Source: Ruegeria lacuscaerulensis ITI-1157 (GTDB lineage: Bacteria; Pseudomonadota; Alphaproteobacteria; Rhodobacterales; Rhodobacteraceae). From it: 42,868 nt of DNA. This document shows, piece after piece, positions 27,428 through 34,776 of this stretch. The DNA lies in NCBI GenBank assembly GCA_000161775.1, contig GG704595.1, positions 227,300 through 270,167 on the forward strand, read 5' to 3'. The position numbers were made by a program, and so were the translations under genes. Each line of letters begins with the position of its first letter. Position 1 is the first letter of the stretch. Below the pieces are notes generated by a model that was not told the DNA's origin, did no database searches, and saw nothing but the letters and a program-made list of their open reading frames with translations.

Positions 27428-29440
27428 TTACGCTGCTTCGTTGCTGAGATCTTTGAGGATGTCGCCCAGAATTTCGTCGCGCGACTTTTTGGGCTCCAGC
27501 CCGGCCATCTGCGCGGCATTGGCGCCTGCTGCACCGTCGGCGGTCTGCGCGATGTTCAGAAGGGTCTCTTTCTGCTCGCGCATGAATTCGGTCAGGTTGG
27601 CCCTGACATTTTCAAGAACCGCAGCAATCTGGGTTTCTTCCAGATCTTTCGTGATCGAGTTCGCCTCGGATGCGATCAGGCGGGTGTAGTCGGCCGCATA
27701 GGCTTCGAAGCCCTTGCGCCGTTGCCACCATCGCCGCCACCAGGTGCTTTGCAGGTCCAGTGCGATGGTGCGCCCGATGCCCAGCGGGGGTGGCACGCGC
27801 GGCACGATCGGCGCCTCGATGCTGAATTCGCCCAGATGGTTGCCCAGTATCTTGTGGTACAGCGCCTCGACATCTGCCGCGGCCGCGGCATACAGCGCTC
27901 CAGCCTCTTTCCGCATGGATCGCGAAAAGCTGAAATAGGCAGCCTTCTGAAGAGTGCGCAGGCCGGCCGGGTCATACTGCCACGTTCCCTGTTCGCCGTT
28001 CTGTTCCAGATGCGCAATCAGGGAATCCGTGGCCCGTTTGACGAAGTTCGCCTCGGCCGAAGCCAGACGCGCCAGAACCTTGTCGCGCAGCGCGGTGGTC
28101 AGTTCGGCGGCCTTCTTGTCGTATGCCTCGGCCAGGGCTGCAATCGCTTCGTCCGGCGAAGAGCCATCCAGCTCGCGCATGATTCCCTCACCGCCCGAAA
28201 GGGTCTTGGCCACCGAGGTCGCCCGGATCTGGCTGGCGATGTTCCGGGCGCGATGGCGCACCCGGTCCAGCAGGCGGTTGCCTGCGCCTTCGGCGATGCG
28301 CTCGTTCATGGCCAGCAGCAGGTCAGGAAGCCCCGACAGTGCCCAGATCTTGTCCAATGACGCGGCCTGATCGCCAAAGCCTGCAGCCAGGTAGAACGTG
28401 TTCAGAGCCTGGCGTGAATCCTCGTTCAGAATGTCGGGGTTGCCGGTCAGGGCCGCCTCGGCCCACAAGGCGCTGCCGAAGACGATGCTGGTGTTCGTGT
28501 CAATGCCGCTCTGCTTCAGCGTGTCCTGGATCCGGTCGCGGATCTCGGGCACCTGGTTGACCGGGTCGGTCAGCTCGTCGATGCGGTTGACGAACAATAC
28601 GATCTGCCGGTTTTCGAACTGTGCGATGATCCGCATCAGCGCCATGTCCATCGTCGTCAATGCCTGGCTGGCGGCCAGTACGACAACGCAGACCTCGGAA
28701 CCGCGCAAGCTGCGCAGGGTGATCTGCTCGCGCACCATGAAGGTGTCGTTCACGCCCGGAGTGTCGCACAGTTTCAGCGCGATCGGGTATTGCGGAATGT
28801 CCATGTACAGTTCCGCCGATTTCGTCACGTCGGCAAAACGACCGGTCTTGGGGTCGATGTCAGGGTCGTCCTCGTCGCCCAGGCAGACATAGCGCTGGAC
28901 CAGTTCCTCGTCGAAATAGTCGTACTGGTGGCTCTGGCCCAGAATCAGGTCGAAATGCTTGCCCAGCCGCTCTTCGGACTTGGCCTTCATCTGGGCAATT
29001 TGACGGCGGATGTCCTCCATCTCGTCATCGGCGCCGGCGCGGTTGGCCAGTTCGCCCAGACGGCCGCCACCCACCATCAGATTGTCCCATTCCTCCTGCT
29101 CGAAGAAGGTGAATTTCGATTTGTAGTCGCCCGGCGCGCGGGTGTTGATGTTCAGCGTCGTCACCACCGACGTCCAAGGGTTCACGTCCGAAGGCAGAAG
29201 GTTCGGCCTGCCGACCAGGATGTTGACCAGCGAAGACTTGCCCGCCTTGACCTGCCCCACGAAGGTGACGCTTGCGGTGAAATTTTCCATGCGGGTCTTG
29301 AGCGTGGATAGGCGCGCAGTCGAACGCGCGTCGGCCACCTCCGTCAGTTGGTCGATCTGCGTCGTCAATGCGGTCATGGCGTCGGTCAGCGGCGCCAATG
29401 CCTCGTTTCCTACGGACAAAAGGTGGTCGTTTCGGGCCAT
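27428..29440 (-). CDS. Long dynamin-like GTPase (D), pair 1
   Basis: A 670-residue dynamin-superfamily GTPase, paralogue of B. G1 GQVKAGKS (62-69), LPSDVNPWTSVVT (82-94), G3 DTPGVND (226-232), G4 NRIDE (285-289). A helical stalk follows. At 567-576 is WWRRWWQRRK, an unusually Trp/Arg-rich basic patch at the same relative position as NWLSRLISRK in B. It is a good candidate for the membrane-contacting tip. The start at 29440 is 2 bp after the stop of the unknown upstream gene, and GTPase C begins 6 bp after its stop. The role is probably membrane binding or remodelling together with C. Confidence 0.88.
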   Translation of the reverse strand: MARNDHLLSVGNEALAPLTDAMTALTTQIDQLTEVADARSTARLSTLKTRMENFTASVTFVGQVKAGKSSLVNILVGRPNLLPSDVNPWTSVVTTLNINTRAPGDYKSKFTFFEQEEWDNLMVGGGRLGELANRAGADDEMEDIRRQIAQMKAKSEERLGKHFDLILGQSHQYDYFDEELVQRYVCLGDEDDPDIDPKTGRFADVTKSAELYMDIPQYPIALKLCDTPGVNDTFMVREQITLRSLRGSEVCVVVLAASQALTTMDMALMRIIAQFENRQIVLFVNRIDELTDPVNQVPEIRDRIQDTLKQSGIDTNTSIVFGSALWAEAALTGNPDILNEDSRQALNTFYLAAGFGDQAASLDKIWALSGLPDLLLAMNERIAEGAGNRLLDRVRHRARNIASQIRATSVAKTLSGGEGIMRELDGSSPDEAIAALAEAYDKKAAELTTALRDKVLARLASAEANFVKRATDSLIAHLEQNGEQGTWQYDPAGLRTLQKAAYFSFSRSMRKEAGALYAAAAADVEALYHKILGNHLGEFSIEAPIVPRVPPPLGIGRTIALDLQSTWWRRWWQRRKGFEAYAADYTRLIASEANSITKDLEETQIAAVLENVRANLTEFMREQKETLLNIAQTADGAAGANAAQMAGLEPKKSRDEILGDILKDLSNEAA

Positions 29441-29442
29441 TT

Positions 29443-29871
29443 TCAGCCTCCGGTTCCGGTTGCGGCGATTGCAGGATGTGCGTTTCCGACCGTGGGCATC
29501 GGCGCGGTGCCGGCGAAACTGTCGATACGTGCGATCAGTTCCAGCGCGTTGCCCAGGATTTCGGCCTCGGTTCCCGGCGAGATCTTTTCATAGGCCCGGG
29601 AATCCGCCAGCACCTCGATCGAGCTGAAATGGTCGCCATTGTCCAATCGCGCGACGCGGCGGCCGGTGGGAAAGCCTTTTCCCCTGCGCCCCGGCAGCGG
29701 CATGCGGGCATTGGCCAAGAAATATTCCTCGCCCGAATGGGTGCGGAGCGCGATGCCGAATCCGGTGTTCGGAAACTGTTTGTTGAGGTTCTTGAGCTCG
29801 CCGGCAAAGCTCTCGCGTGCAAGAAAGACGGCGTCTTGCTCGGCGGCTGCGGAGTTGATCTGTTCGGTCAC
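29443..29871 (-). CDS. Unknown small protein heading the GTPase block
   Basis: A 142-residue protein from the GTG at 29871, which has AGGGG 8 nt upstream. A TTG at 29901 is the alternative and would add ten residues. It is soluble, with a central beta-rich part (FGIALRTHSGEEYFLANARM, RRVARLDNGDHFSSIEVL) and a helical end (EAEILGNALELIARIDSFAG). I recognise no family. It is the first gene of the co-directional block and sits 2 bp before GTPase D, so it is probably a dedicated partner of that GTPase pair, perhaps the counterpart of the roadblock/unknown genes before pair 2. Confidence 0.55.
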   Translation of the reverse strand: MTEQINSAAAEQDAVFLARESFAGELKNLNKQFPNTGFGIALRTHSGEEYFLANARMPLPGRRGKGFPTGRRVARLDNGDHFSSIEVLADSRAYEKISPGTEAEILGNALELIARIDSFAGTAPMPTVGNAHPAIAATGTGG

Positions 29872-30601
29872 GATTGAGACCCCTGTTCTGGAGTTGAGCA
29901 AAAAACTCGTATGTGCCGAATGGCAAAAAGACTCATTAACTCCCTGAGAAACAGAATTACCTTCAAGGCGGTCTTTATTTGACGTGATTGAGATCTTTTG
30001 GTGCTTGAAATGTGGCGCAAATATGGTGACGAGGCATTTCGCGGTCTCTACTTTAGCGCGAAGTTCAGCTTTCCCTGTGAGTTTGTTCGTGTGGCAGACA
30101 ATCCGCGTGCACGCACGGGTCGCCGAAGCTTGCGATGGGTTAAGGTGCGATAACTTTTTGTATAGTATTGATAAAGTCTTTTCGATTTATGTGGATTCTG
30201 TAGAAGTTCGACGCCGGATGTGGGGGTGCTCGGTGCGCAGGGTCTTTGGTTGCTGTGCTTCGATGAATTGATGGAAGAACCCGGCCACAACGTATGCGCG
30301 TCTATTTTTTGGCTTCGGTTGTTCCACTGTGGCGAAACCGGGAACAATATGAGTTCGCGCATGGCTCAAAGGAAACGATAAGATTTCCGAGATGCAAAAT
30401 GAGTGCATGACGGTTTGTTCGGAGGCTGTGGGGGTCGTTGTGCAGTGATCCGACCCGGACTTGCGATACGGTTGGGAAAAACTCAGCCTACTCTTCCCGG
30501 CTGGCGACCTGATCACTCTGGGGAAAGCTGTTATTTTCCCTCTCGCACTTGCTTGCAAGCTTTGCTATCAGCCCGTCATTCAGGCACCACGGTGCCGTGT
30601 T
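29872..30601. other. Long intergenic region upstream of the GTPase block and tRNA-Leu
   Basis: About 730 bp with no supported gene; frames present have weak codon character and no ribosome sites. An A+T-rich stretch at ~30148-30206 (ACTTTTTGTATAGTATTG) is the likeliest place for the promoter of the minus-strand block. The last part must carry the tRNA promoter. Confidence 0.4.
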
Positions 30602-30686
30602 GCGGGTGTGGCGAAATTGGTAGACGCACCAGATTTAGGTTCTGGCGCCGCAAGGCGTGGGGGTTCAAGTCCCTCCACCCGCACCA
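30602..30686 (+). tRNA. tRNA-Leu (anticodon UAG)
   Basis: An 85-nt cloverleaf with encoded CCA. Acceptor GCGGGTG pairs with CACCCGC, the anticodon arm is CCAGA / TCTGG with loop TTTAGGT (anticodon TAG at 30636-30638), there is a long variable arm (CGCCGCAAGGCG) and a T arm containing GTTCAAGTC. The long variable arm and UAG identify a class II leucine tRNA reading CUA and other CUN codons. Confidence 0.96.
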
Positions 30687-30736
30687 CTTGTTCCGAGAGC
30701 GACCATGGAATCAAGCGTCTCGGCCGCGTTTTCGCA

Positions 30737-31639
30737 TCAAACGGTCTCTTTCGGATCAATCGAACCGAAGATATGGCGAGACAATGCAAGCTCATCTTCA
30801 AGGCTGGCAAACTGTTCGTTGCCGCCGTTGTGCAGGTGGGTGATTTCACCGAGCAGCACTCTTTCAGGGTCGGCGTAGAAGTCGATGCGGACAAAGTCGA
30901 AGGGTTTGGACAGTTTGGCGGCGGCTTGCAGCATCTCATCAAGTCTGTCGGGCCGTGGTGGCTGGGGGCGATCTTGCACTGCAGGGCTTAGCGGAATCGG
31001 CAATTCTGTCCAATCCGTGTCGAATAGTACGCGGTAGAACTCGCGGTGGCGGTCGTTTGCGTACAATATGCAGCGCGGCTCCCCGCGCCAGCAGAAAACC
31101 TTGTAGTCATTGACGGGCTGTCCGGCAAAAAGCATCGGCTCGACGATGAGCTTTCCCTGCAGGTCTCTGTAGTTCCTCTCGCGATATTGGTAATAGTAGT
31201 TCTCGGCCAGCTGAGACTTCATCAACGATCGGTCGGGCGTATCGCCGGGGAACAGTAAATGAATGCCTCCGCAGCCTTGAGTCGGTTTGACCACGCAAGG
31301 GGTAGGAAACTCGTAGTTGTCGATCTCTGCCTCGGTTCGCAGGACGGCCAAAGTCGGAACGACATGGTCAGCACCGATCAGCGGGATGGCGTATTCCTTG
31401 ACCAGTTCCTTGTCAGATGTAGCGACCCGATCCGGCCGGACCATGGCATCAGTTGTTTTCAATCGGTACAGCACGTCATTGAAAATCATCTTGGAGCTGG
31501 GAAAGCGGTCATGCTGAACGAAGAACCAGTACCAGAGTGCAAGCTTGTCGCCCCAATCGTTGTAGGGGGCGTAGCGCGCGGGGTACCGGAACAGATCGAG
31601 TATGAAGCGTCGCCTAAGTCTGCGAAGAATATTTGCCAT
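30737..31639 (-). CDS. TupA-like ATP-grasp protein
   Basis: A 300-residue protein of the TupA-like ATP-grasp family, usually found in surface-polysaccharide or teichuronopeptide-type loci, where it may ligate an amino acid to a sugar acid. Recognisable features: YNDWGDKLALWYWF at the N-terminus, VVKPTQGCGGIHLLFPGD (ATP-binding loop), LIVEPMLF, DYKVFCWRGEPRCIL, and FVRIDFYADPERVLLGEITHLHNGG near the end with metal-binding Asp/Glu, each quoted in part. It is translated 34 bp after the methyltransferase gene, forming a two-gene operon, and ends 50 bp from the tRNA. The acceptor substrate is unknown. Confidence 0.8.
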   Translation of the reverse strand: MANILRRLRRRFILDLFRYPARYAPYNDWGDKLALWYWFFVQHDRFPSSKMIFNDVLYRLKTTDAMVRPDRVATSDKELVKEYAIPLIGADHVVPTLAVLRTEAEIDNYEFPTPCVVKPTQGCGGIHLLFPGDTPDRSLMKSQLAENYYYQYRERNYRDLQGKLIVEPMLFAGQPVNDYKVFCWRGEPRCILYANDRHREFYRVLFDTDWTELPIPLSPAVQDRPQPPRPDRLDEMLQAAAKLSKPFDFVRIDFYADPERVLLGEITHLHNGGNEQFASLEDELALSRHIFGSIDPKETV

Positions 31640-31673
31640 ATTACTTTCGTTCGTTGCTGAGCATTCTCGGGCT

Positions 31674-32390
31674 TCAACCTGGTTGCCCGAGCTCCTCGAT
31701 CGATACCTGTATCTGGCGACCGATTGGAAGGATCGGGCCCCGCCTGCGAATGCGTCGTTCCGGGTTTAGAAACACCGTTGTGGCTTGGGTATATGTGTTG
31801 ATTGGAGTAAAACCACAGAAATCGATCCGCCACCAGCCCAGCGTGTCGTCAAGACGAGCGATTGTCTCCGGGTACCAATCTGAATTGTCGAAAACGATGA
31901 GTGCCGGGTTCGCGCGTCCTGCTTGGATTTGGGTGGACACATAGTCCACGCAAGGCACGCGGTGGGTTCCGTCAATTACTACCAGATCCGCCTTGTTGAT
32001 CTCTGGGCGTTCTGCGTACTCTTTGGCTTCGGTTGTGTGATGTATCGCAAAGCCATCCAGTCCGGCCAAACGCTGAGAGGTGATTTCGAACCACTCCCTG
32101 TCATGTTCGATGGCCGTCACCACCGCCCCGCGGGACGCAAAAAACGCCGAGGAGTTTCCACTGCCATATTCGAGCACACTCAGCCCGGACAACTCGAGGC
32201 CATCCAGAAATTCGATAGCCGGATAGCAATACCATGGAATCTCGGCCCCTTGGGCATCAACCGGCCGGCCTTCGACCAAAGAGCGATAGTGGCCGAATGT
32301 GTCGCTGAGCAGGCGATAGACTTTCGTTTCTTCACGTTGCTTTTTGGACAAAAACAGTTTCAACGACTTCCAGCCAAAATTCGTGAGCAT
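31674..32390 (-). CDS. Class I SAM-dependent methyltransferase-like protein
   Basis: A 238-residue protein. Motif I LSVLEYGSGNSSAFFA is followed by AVVTAIEHDREWFE with the acidic residue that binds the SAM ribose, and later DLVVIDGTHRVPCVDYV and ALIVFDNSDWYPE. This is the pattern of small methyltransferases found in polysaccharide and lipid loci. The ATG at 32390 has GGAGAA upstream. It is probably co-transcribed with the downstream TupA-like gene, suggesting both modify an envelope glycan. The target is not predictable from sequence. Confidence 0.75.
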   Translation of the reverse strand: MLTNFGWKSLKLFLSKKQREETKVYRLLSDTFGHYRSLVEGRPVDAQGAEIPWYCYPAIEFLDGLELSGLSVLEYGSGNSSAFFASRGAVVTAIEHDREWFEITSQRLAGLDGFAIHHTTEAKEYAERPEINKADLVVIDGTHRVPCVDYVSTQIQAGRANPALIVFDNSDWYPETIARLDDTLGWWRIDFCGFTPINTYTQATTVFLNPERRIRRRGPILPIGRQIQVSIEELGQPG

Positions 32391-32475
32391 CGGGTTCTCC
32401 GGGTTGGTTGTGTTTGGCCTAAGGACTCGAAGGGATCGATGCAACAGGCCTTGGCCGCTGGGCTGTGCCGACAGG

Positions 32476-32997
32476 TTACAAGGATGCCGCCGCCCGGCTG
32501 GCCTGGTCATAGTGACCGGACAGCGCGCGCAGGTTGCGGGCCAGCTCGCGCAGATCGTCGCCGGACAGGTCGGTGGCGGGCAGCCCTTCCAGCAGGCATT
32601 GCTGGCGGACCTTCCGGTAGGCGTCACACAGGGCCACGCCCTCGGGCGAGGTGCGGTAGAATACTTCCTTGCCGCGTTTTTCCGACGTCAGCAGCCCGGC
32701 CTTGAGCAGTTTACGAAGGGCATAGTTCACGGTGTGGCTGTCCTCGATATTGAGAAGAAAGCAGATGTCGGTCAGGCGCTTGTCGCGGCCGCGGTGGTTG
32801 ACGTTGTGCAGGATCAGAATGTCAAGCGGGCTGAGGTCGGCCTGCCCGGCCGCCGCCATGCAGCGCGTCATCCAGCGGGAAAAGGCATTGTAGACGATGA
32901 TCAGGCCGAATTCGAGCTCGGACAATTCCCAGCCCTCGCCCTCGGCCAGGTGGCGGGATGACACGATGCGGCGGTTGTCGGGCTGAGAATCGGACAT
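32476..32997 (-). CDS. MarR-like winged-helix transcriptional regulator
   Basis: A 173-residue DNA-binding protein. A helical dimerisation part (LEFGLIIVYNAFSRWMTRCM) leads into a winged helix: LSPLDILILHNVNHRG, then LTDICFLLNIEDSHTVNYALRKL as recognition region, and wing LLTSEKRGKEVFYRTSPEG (each quoted in part). It is divergent from the TRAP/pxp operon with a 182-bp gap that holds repeated CGTTGA elements, so it probably controls that operon and itself. Start 32997 was chosen over further upstream codons because homology-type sequence begins at SRHLAEGEGWELSELE and AAGG lies upstream. Confidence 0.8.
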   Translation of the reverse strand: MSDSQPDNRRIVSSRHLAEGEGWELSELEFGLIIVYNAFSRWMTRCMAAAGQADLSPLDILILHNVNHRGRDKRLTDICFLLNIEDSHTVNYALRKLLKAGLLTSEKRGKEVFYRTSPEGVALCDAYRKVRQQCLLEGLPATDLSGDDLRELARNLRALSGHYDQASRAAASL

Positions 32998-33061
32998 TTT
33001 CGGGCCTTTTGATCTGCAAAACGCTGGGGATTTATCTGCGTTTTTGCATGGATGGCGCATG

Positions 33062-33140
33062 TTTTCAACGCTGTGACATTCGGATGCGCAGGCGTTTCGG
33101 TCAGAATAATAACAAAACGTTGACAAATCGCAAACGTTGA
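33062..33140 (+). promoter_or_regulatory. Candidate operator/promoter region for the TRAP-pxp operon
   Basis: AAACGTTGA occurs twice as a direct repeat (33115-33123 and 33132-33140, 17 bp apart), and the inverse element TTTTCAACG is at 33062-33070. The first copy overlaps a perfect -35-like TTGACA (33120-33125). Binding of the divergent MarR-like protein here is inferred. Confidence 0.4.
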
Positions 33141-33179
33141 GTCAGCCTCTGCGCCAGTACTCAAGCAGGGAGAGCCAAA

Positions 33180-34151
33180 ATGAAACTGATGCAGATTGCC
33201 GGTGGCGCGGTGGCCGCGCTGGCCGGGTTGGCCATGCAGGTGCAGGCCGAGACCTGGGACATGCCGACGCCCTATCCGGACGCCACTTTCCACACGGTCA
33301 ACATTCACGAATTCGCCAAGGACGTGGCCGCGGCCACCGACGGTACGCTCGAAATCAAGGTCCATTCCGCCGGGTCGCTGTTCAAGCACCCCGAGATCAG
33401 CAAGGCCGTGCGCAGCGGTCAGGTGCCGATCGGAGAGTTTTTCCTGTCGCTGCTGGCCAATGACAACCCGGCCTTCGGCGCGGATTCGCTGCCGTTCCTG
33501 GCCACCAACTATGACGACGCCCAAAAGCTGTGGGCGGCACAGAAAGACGTGATCAACGGTCTGCTGGACAAGCAGGGCATGATGGTGCTGTACGCCGTGC
33601 CGTGGCCGCCGCAGGGCCTGTACACGACCAAGGAAATCAACAGCGTGGATGACCTGGCGGGGCTGAAGTTCCGGACCTACAACGCCACGCTGGAAGAATT
33701 CGCCAACCTTGCGGGCGCCGCGCCCACGCAGGTCGAGGTTCCGGACATTCCGCAGGCCTTCAGCACCGGCCGGGTCGAGGCGATGATCACCTCGCCCTCG
33801 ACCGGGGTGAACTCGAAGGCGTGGGACTTTCTGACCCACTACACCGACATCCAGGCCTGGATTCCCAAGAACGTGGTCGTGGTGAACAAGCGCGCCTTCC
33901 GCCGTCTGGATGACGCGACCCAGGCCGCCGTTCTCGAGGCTGCCGCCGCCGCCGAGGCCCGCGGCTGGGAGATGAGCCAGGCCGAGACCGCCAAGCAGAC
34001 TGCGGTTCTGCAGGAAAACGGCATCACCGTGGTGCAGCCTTCCGAAGAACTGATGGCTGGCCTGCGTGAAATCGGCGCGCAGATGCTCGAGAACTGGAAG
34101 GTCAAGGCGGGCGAAGAAGGGGCCGCATTGCTGCAGGCTTATCAGCAGTAA
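33180..34151 (+). CDS. dctP: TRAP transporter solute-binding protein DctP-type
   Basis: A 323-residue periplasmic receptor. The signal peptide MKLMQIAGGAVAALAGLAMQ ends near VQA|ETW. Typical DctP features follow: FAKDVAAATDGTLEIKVHSAGSL in part, the conserved Arg in LKFRTYN (carboxylate contact), and FSTGRVEAMITSPSTGV. It captures an organic acid for the DctQM permease encoded next. Start ATG has AGGGAGAG upstream. Because pxpBCA is in the same operon, the ligand is probably 5-oxoproline or a related lactam rather than a C4-dicarboxylate, but this is inference. A GC-rich hairpin follows the gene, typical for keeping receptor mRNA abundant. Confidence 0.93.
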   Translation: MKLMQIAGGAVAALAGLAMQVQAETWDMPTPYPDATFHTVNIHEFAKDVAAATDGTLEIKVHSAGSLFKHPEISKAVRSGQVPIGEFFLSLLANDNPAFGADSLPFLATNYDDAQKLWAAQKDVINGLLDKQGMMVLYAVPWPPQGLYTTKEINSVDDLAGLKFRTYNATLEEFANLAGAAPTQVEVPDIPQAFSTGRVEAMITSPSTGVNSKAWDFLTHYTDIQAWIPKNVVVVNKRAFRRLDDATQAAVLEAAAAAEARGWEMSQAETAKQTAVLQENGITVVQPSEELMAGLREIGAQMLENWKVKAGEEGAALLQAYQQ

Positions 34152-34160
34152 ACGATCCGG

Positions 34161-34189
34161 CCCGGCCGGGTGCCAAACGTCCGGCCGGG
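34161..34189 (+). terminator. Attenuating hairpin between dctP and dctQ
   Basis: Arms CCCGGCCGG and CCGGCCGGG with an 11-nt loop, no T-run. Likely partial terminator or mRNA stabiliser giving more receptor than permease. Confidence 0.5.
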
Positions 34190-34215
34190 TCCGTCAAAAA
34201 GGGGAGGGGATGGCG

Positions 34216-34767
34216 ATGCTGCGGCGCAGTCTTGATTTCATCTATCGTGCGGCCGGCGGATTGGCGGCGTTGTTCATCTTGGCCATCGTCGTGCTGGTCT
34301 TTGCGCAGGTCGGGCTGAACCTGGCCGACAAGATCTGGGCCGCGCTGACCGGGCAGGGCGTGGGCCTGACCATCCCCTCCTATGCCGATTTCACTGGGTT
34401 TTTTCTGGCCGCATCCAGCTTTCTGGCGCTGGCCTATGCGCTGCGCGCCGGCGGGCATATCCGGGTGACGCTGCTGATCGGGCGGATGCCCAAAGGGCCG
34501 CGCCGCCTGACCGAGATCTGCGTGGTGACGATCGCCCTGACCATGAGCGCCTATGCCACCTGGTATATGGGCCTGCTGGTTCTGGAGTCGCTGGAATATG
34601 GCGACCGCAGCCCGGGCATGGTCTCGGTGCCGTTGTGGATCGTGCAGATGCCGGTCCTGCTGGGGCTGGCCATCCTGACTCTTGCCCTGATCGACGAGCT
34701 GGTCGGTCTGCTGGCGGGCCGCGCGCCCAGCTGGGACGGCAAGGGCGAAAACCTTCTGAGCGAATAG
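34216..34767 (+). CDS. dctQ: TRAP transporter small permease subunit DctQ-type
   Basis: A 183-residue integral membrane protein with four predicted helices (for example AALFILAIVVLVFAQVGLNL in part; FTGFFLAASSFLALAYAL; ICVVTIALTMSAYATWYMG; IVQMPVLLGLAILTLALI). GGHIRVTLLIGRMP is the usual DctQ loop after helix 2. The ATG at 34216 was preferred over 34210 because GGAGG (34203-34207) is 8 nt away from it and only 2 nt from the other. It lies 9 bp before dctM. Confidence 0.88.
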   Translation: MLRRSLDFIYRAAGGLAALFILAIVVLVFAQVGLNLADKIWAALTGQGVGLTIPSYADFTGFFLAASSFLALAYALRAGGHIRVTLLIGRMPKGPRRLTEICVVTIALTMSAYATWYMGLLVLESLEYGDRSPGMVSVPLWIVQMPVLLGLAILTLALIDELVGLLAGRAPSWDGKGENLLSE

Positions 34768-34776
34768 GGCCAGCAG

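Noticed and set aside
30187..30558. Minus-strand frame of 123 codons upstream of tRNA-Leu
   Set aside because: No ribosome site, unusual composition and no motif; treated as intergenic.
30602..30686. tRNA-Leu as an attachment site of an integrated element
   Set aside because: I saw no second copy of the tRNA 3' end and no integrase gene in the window.
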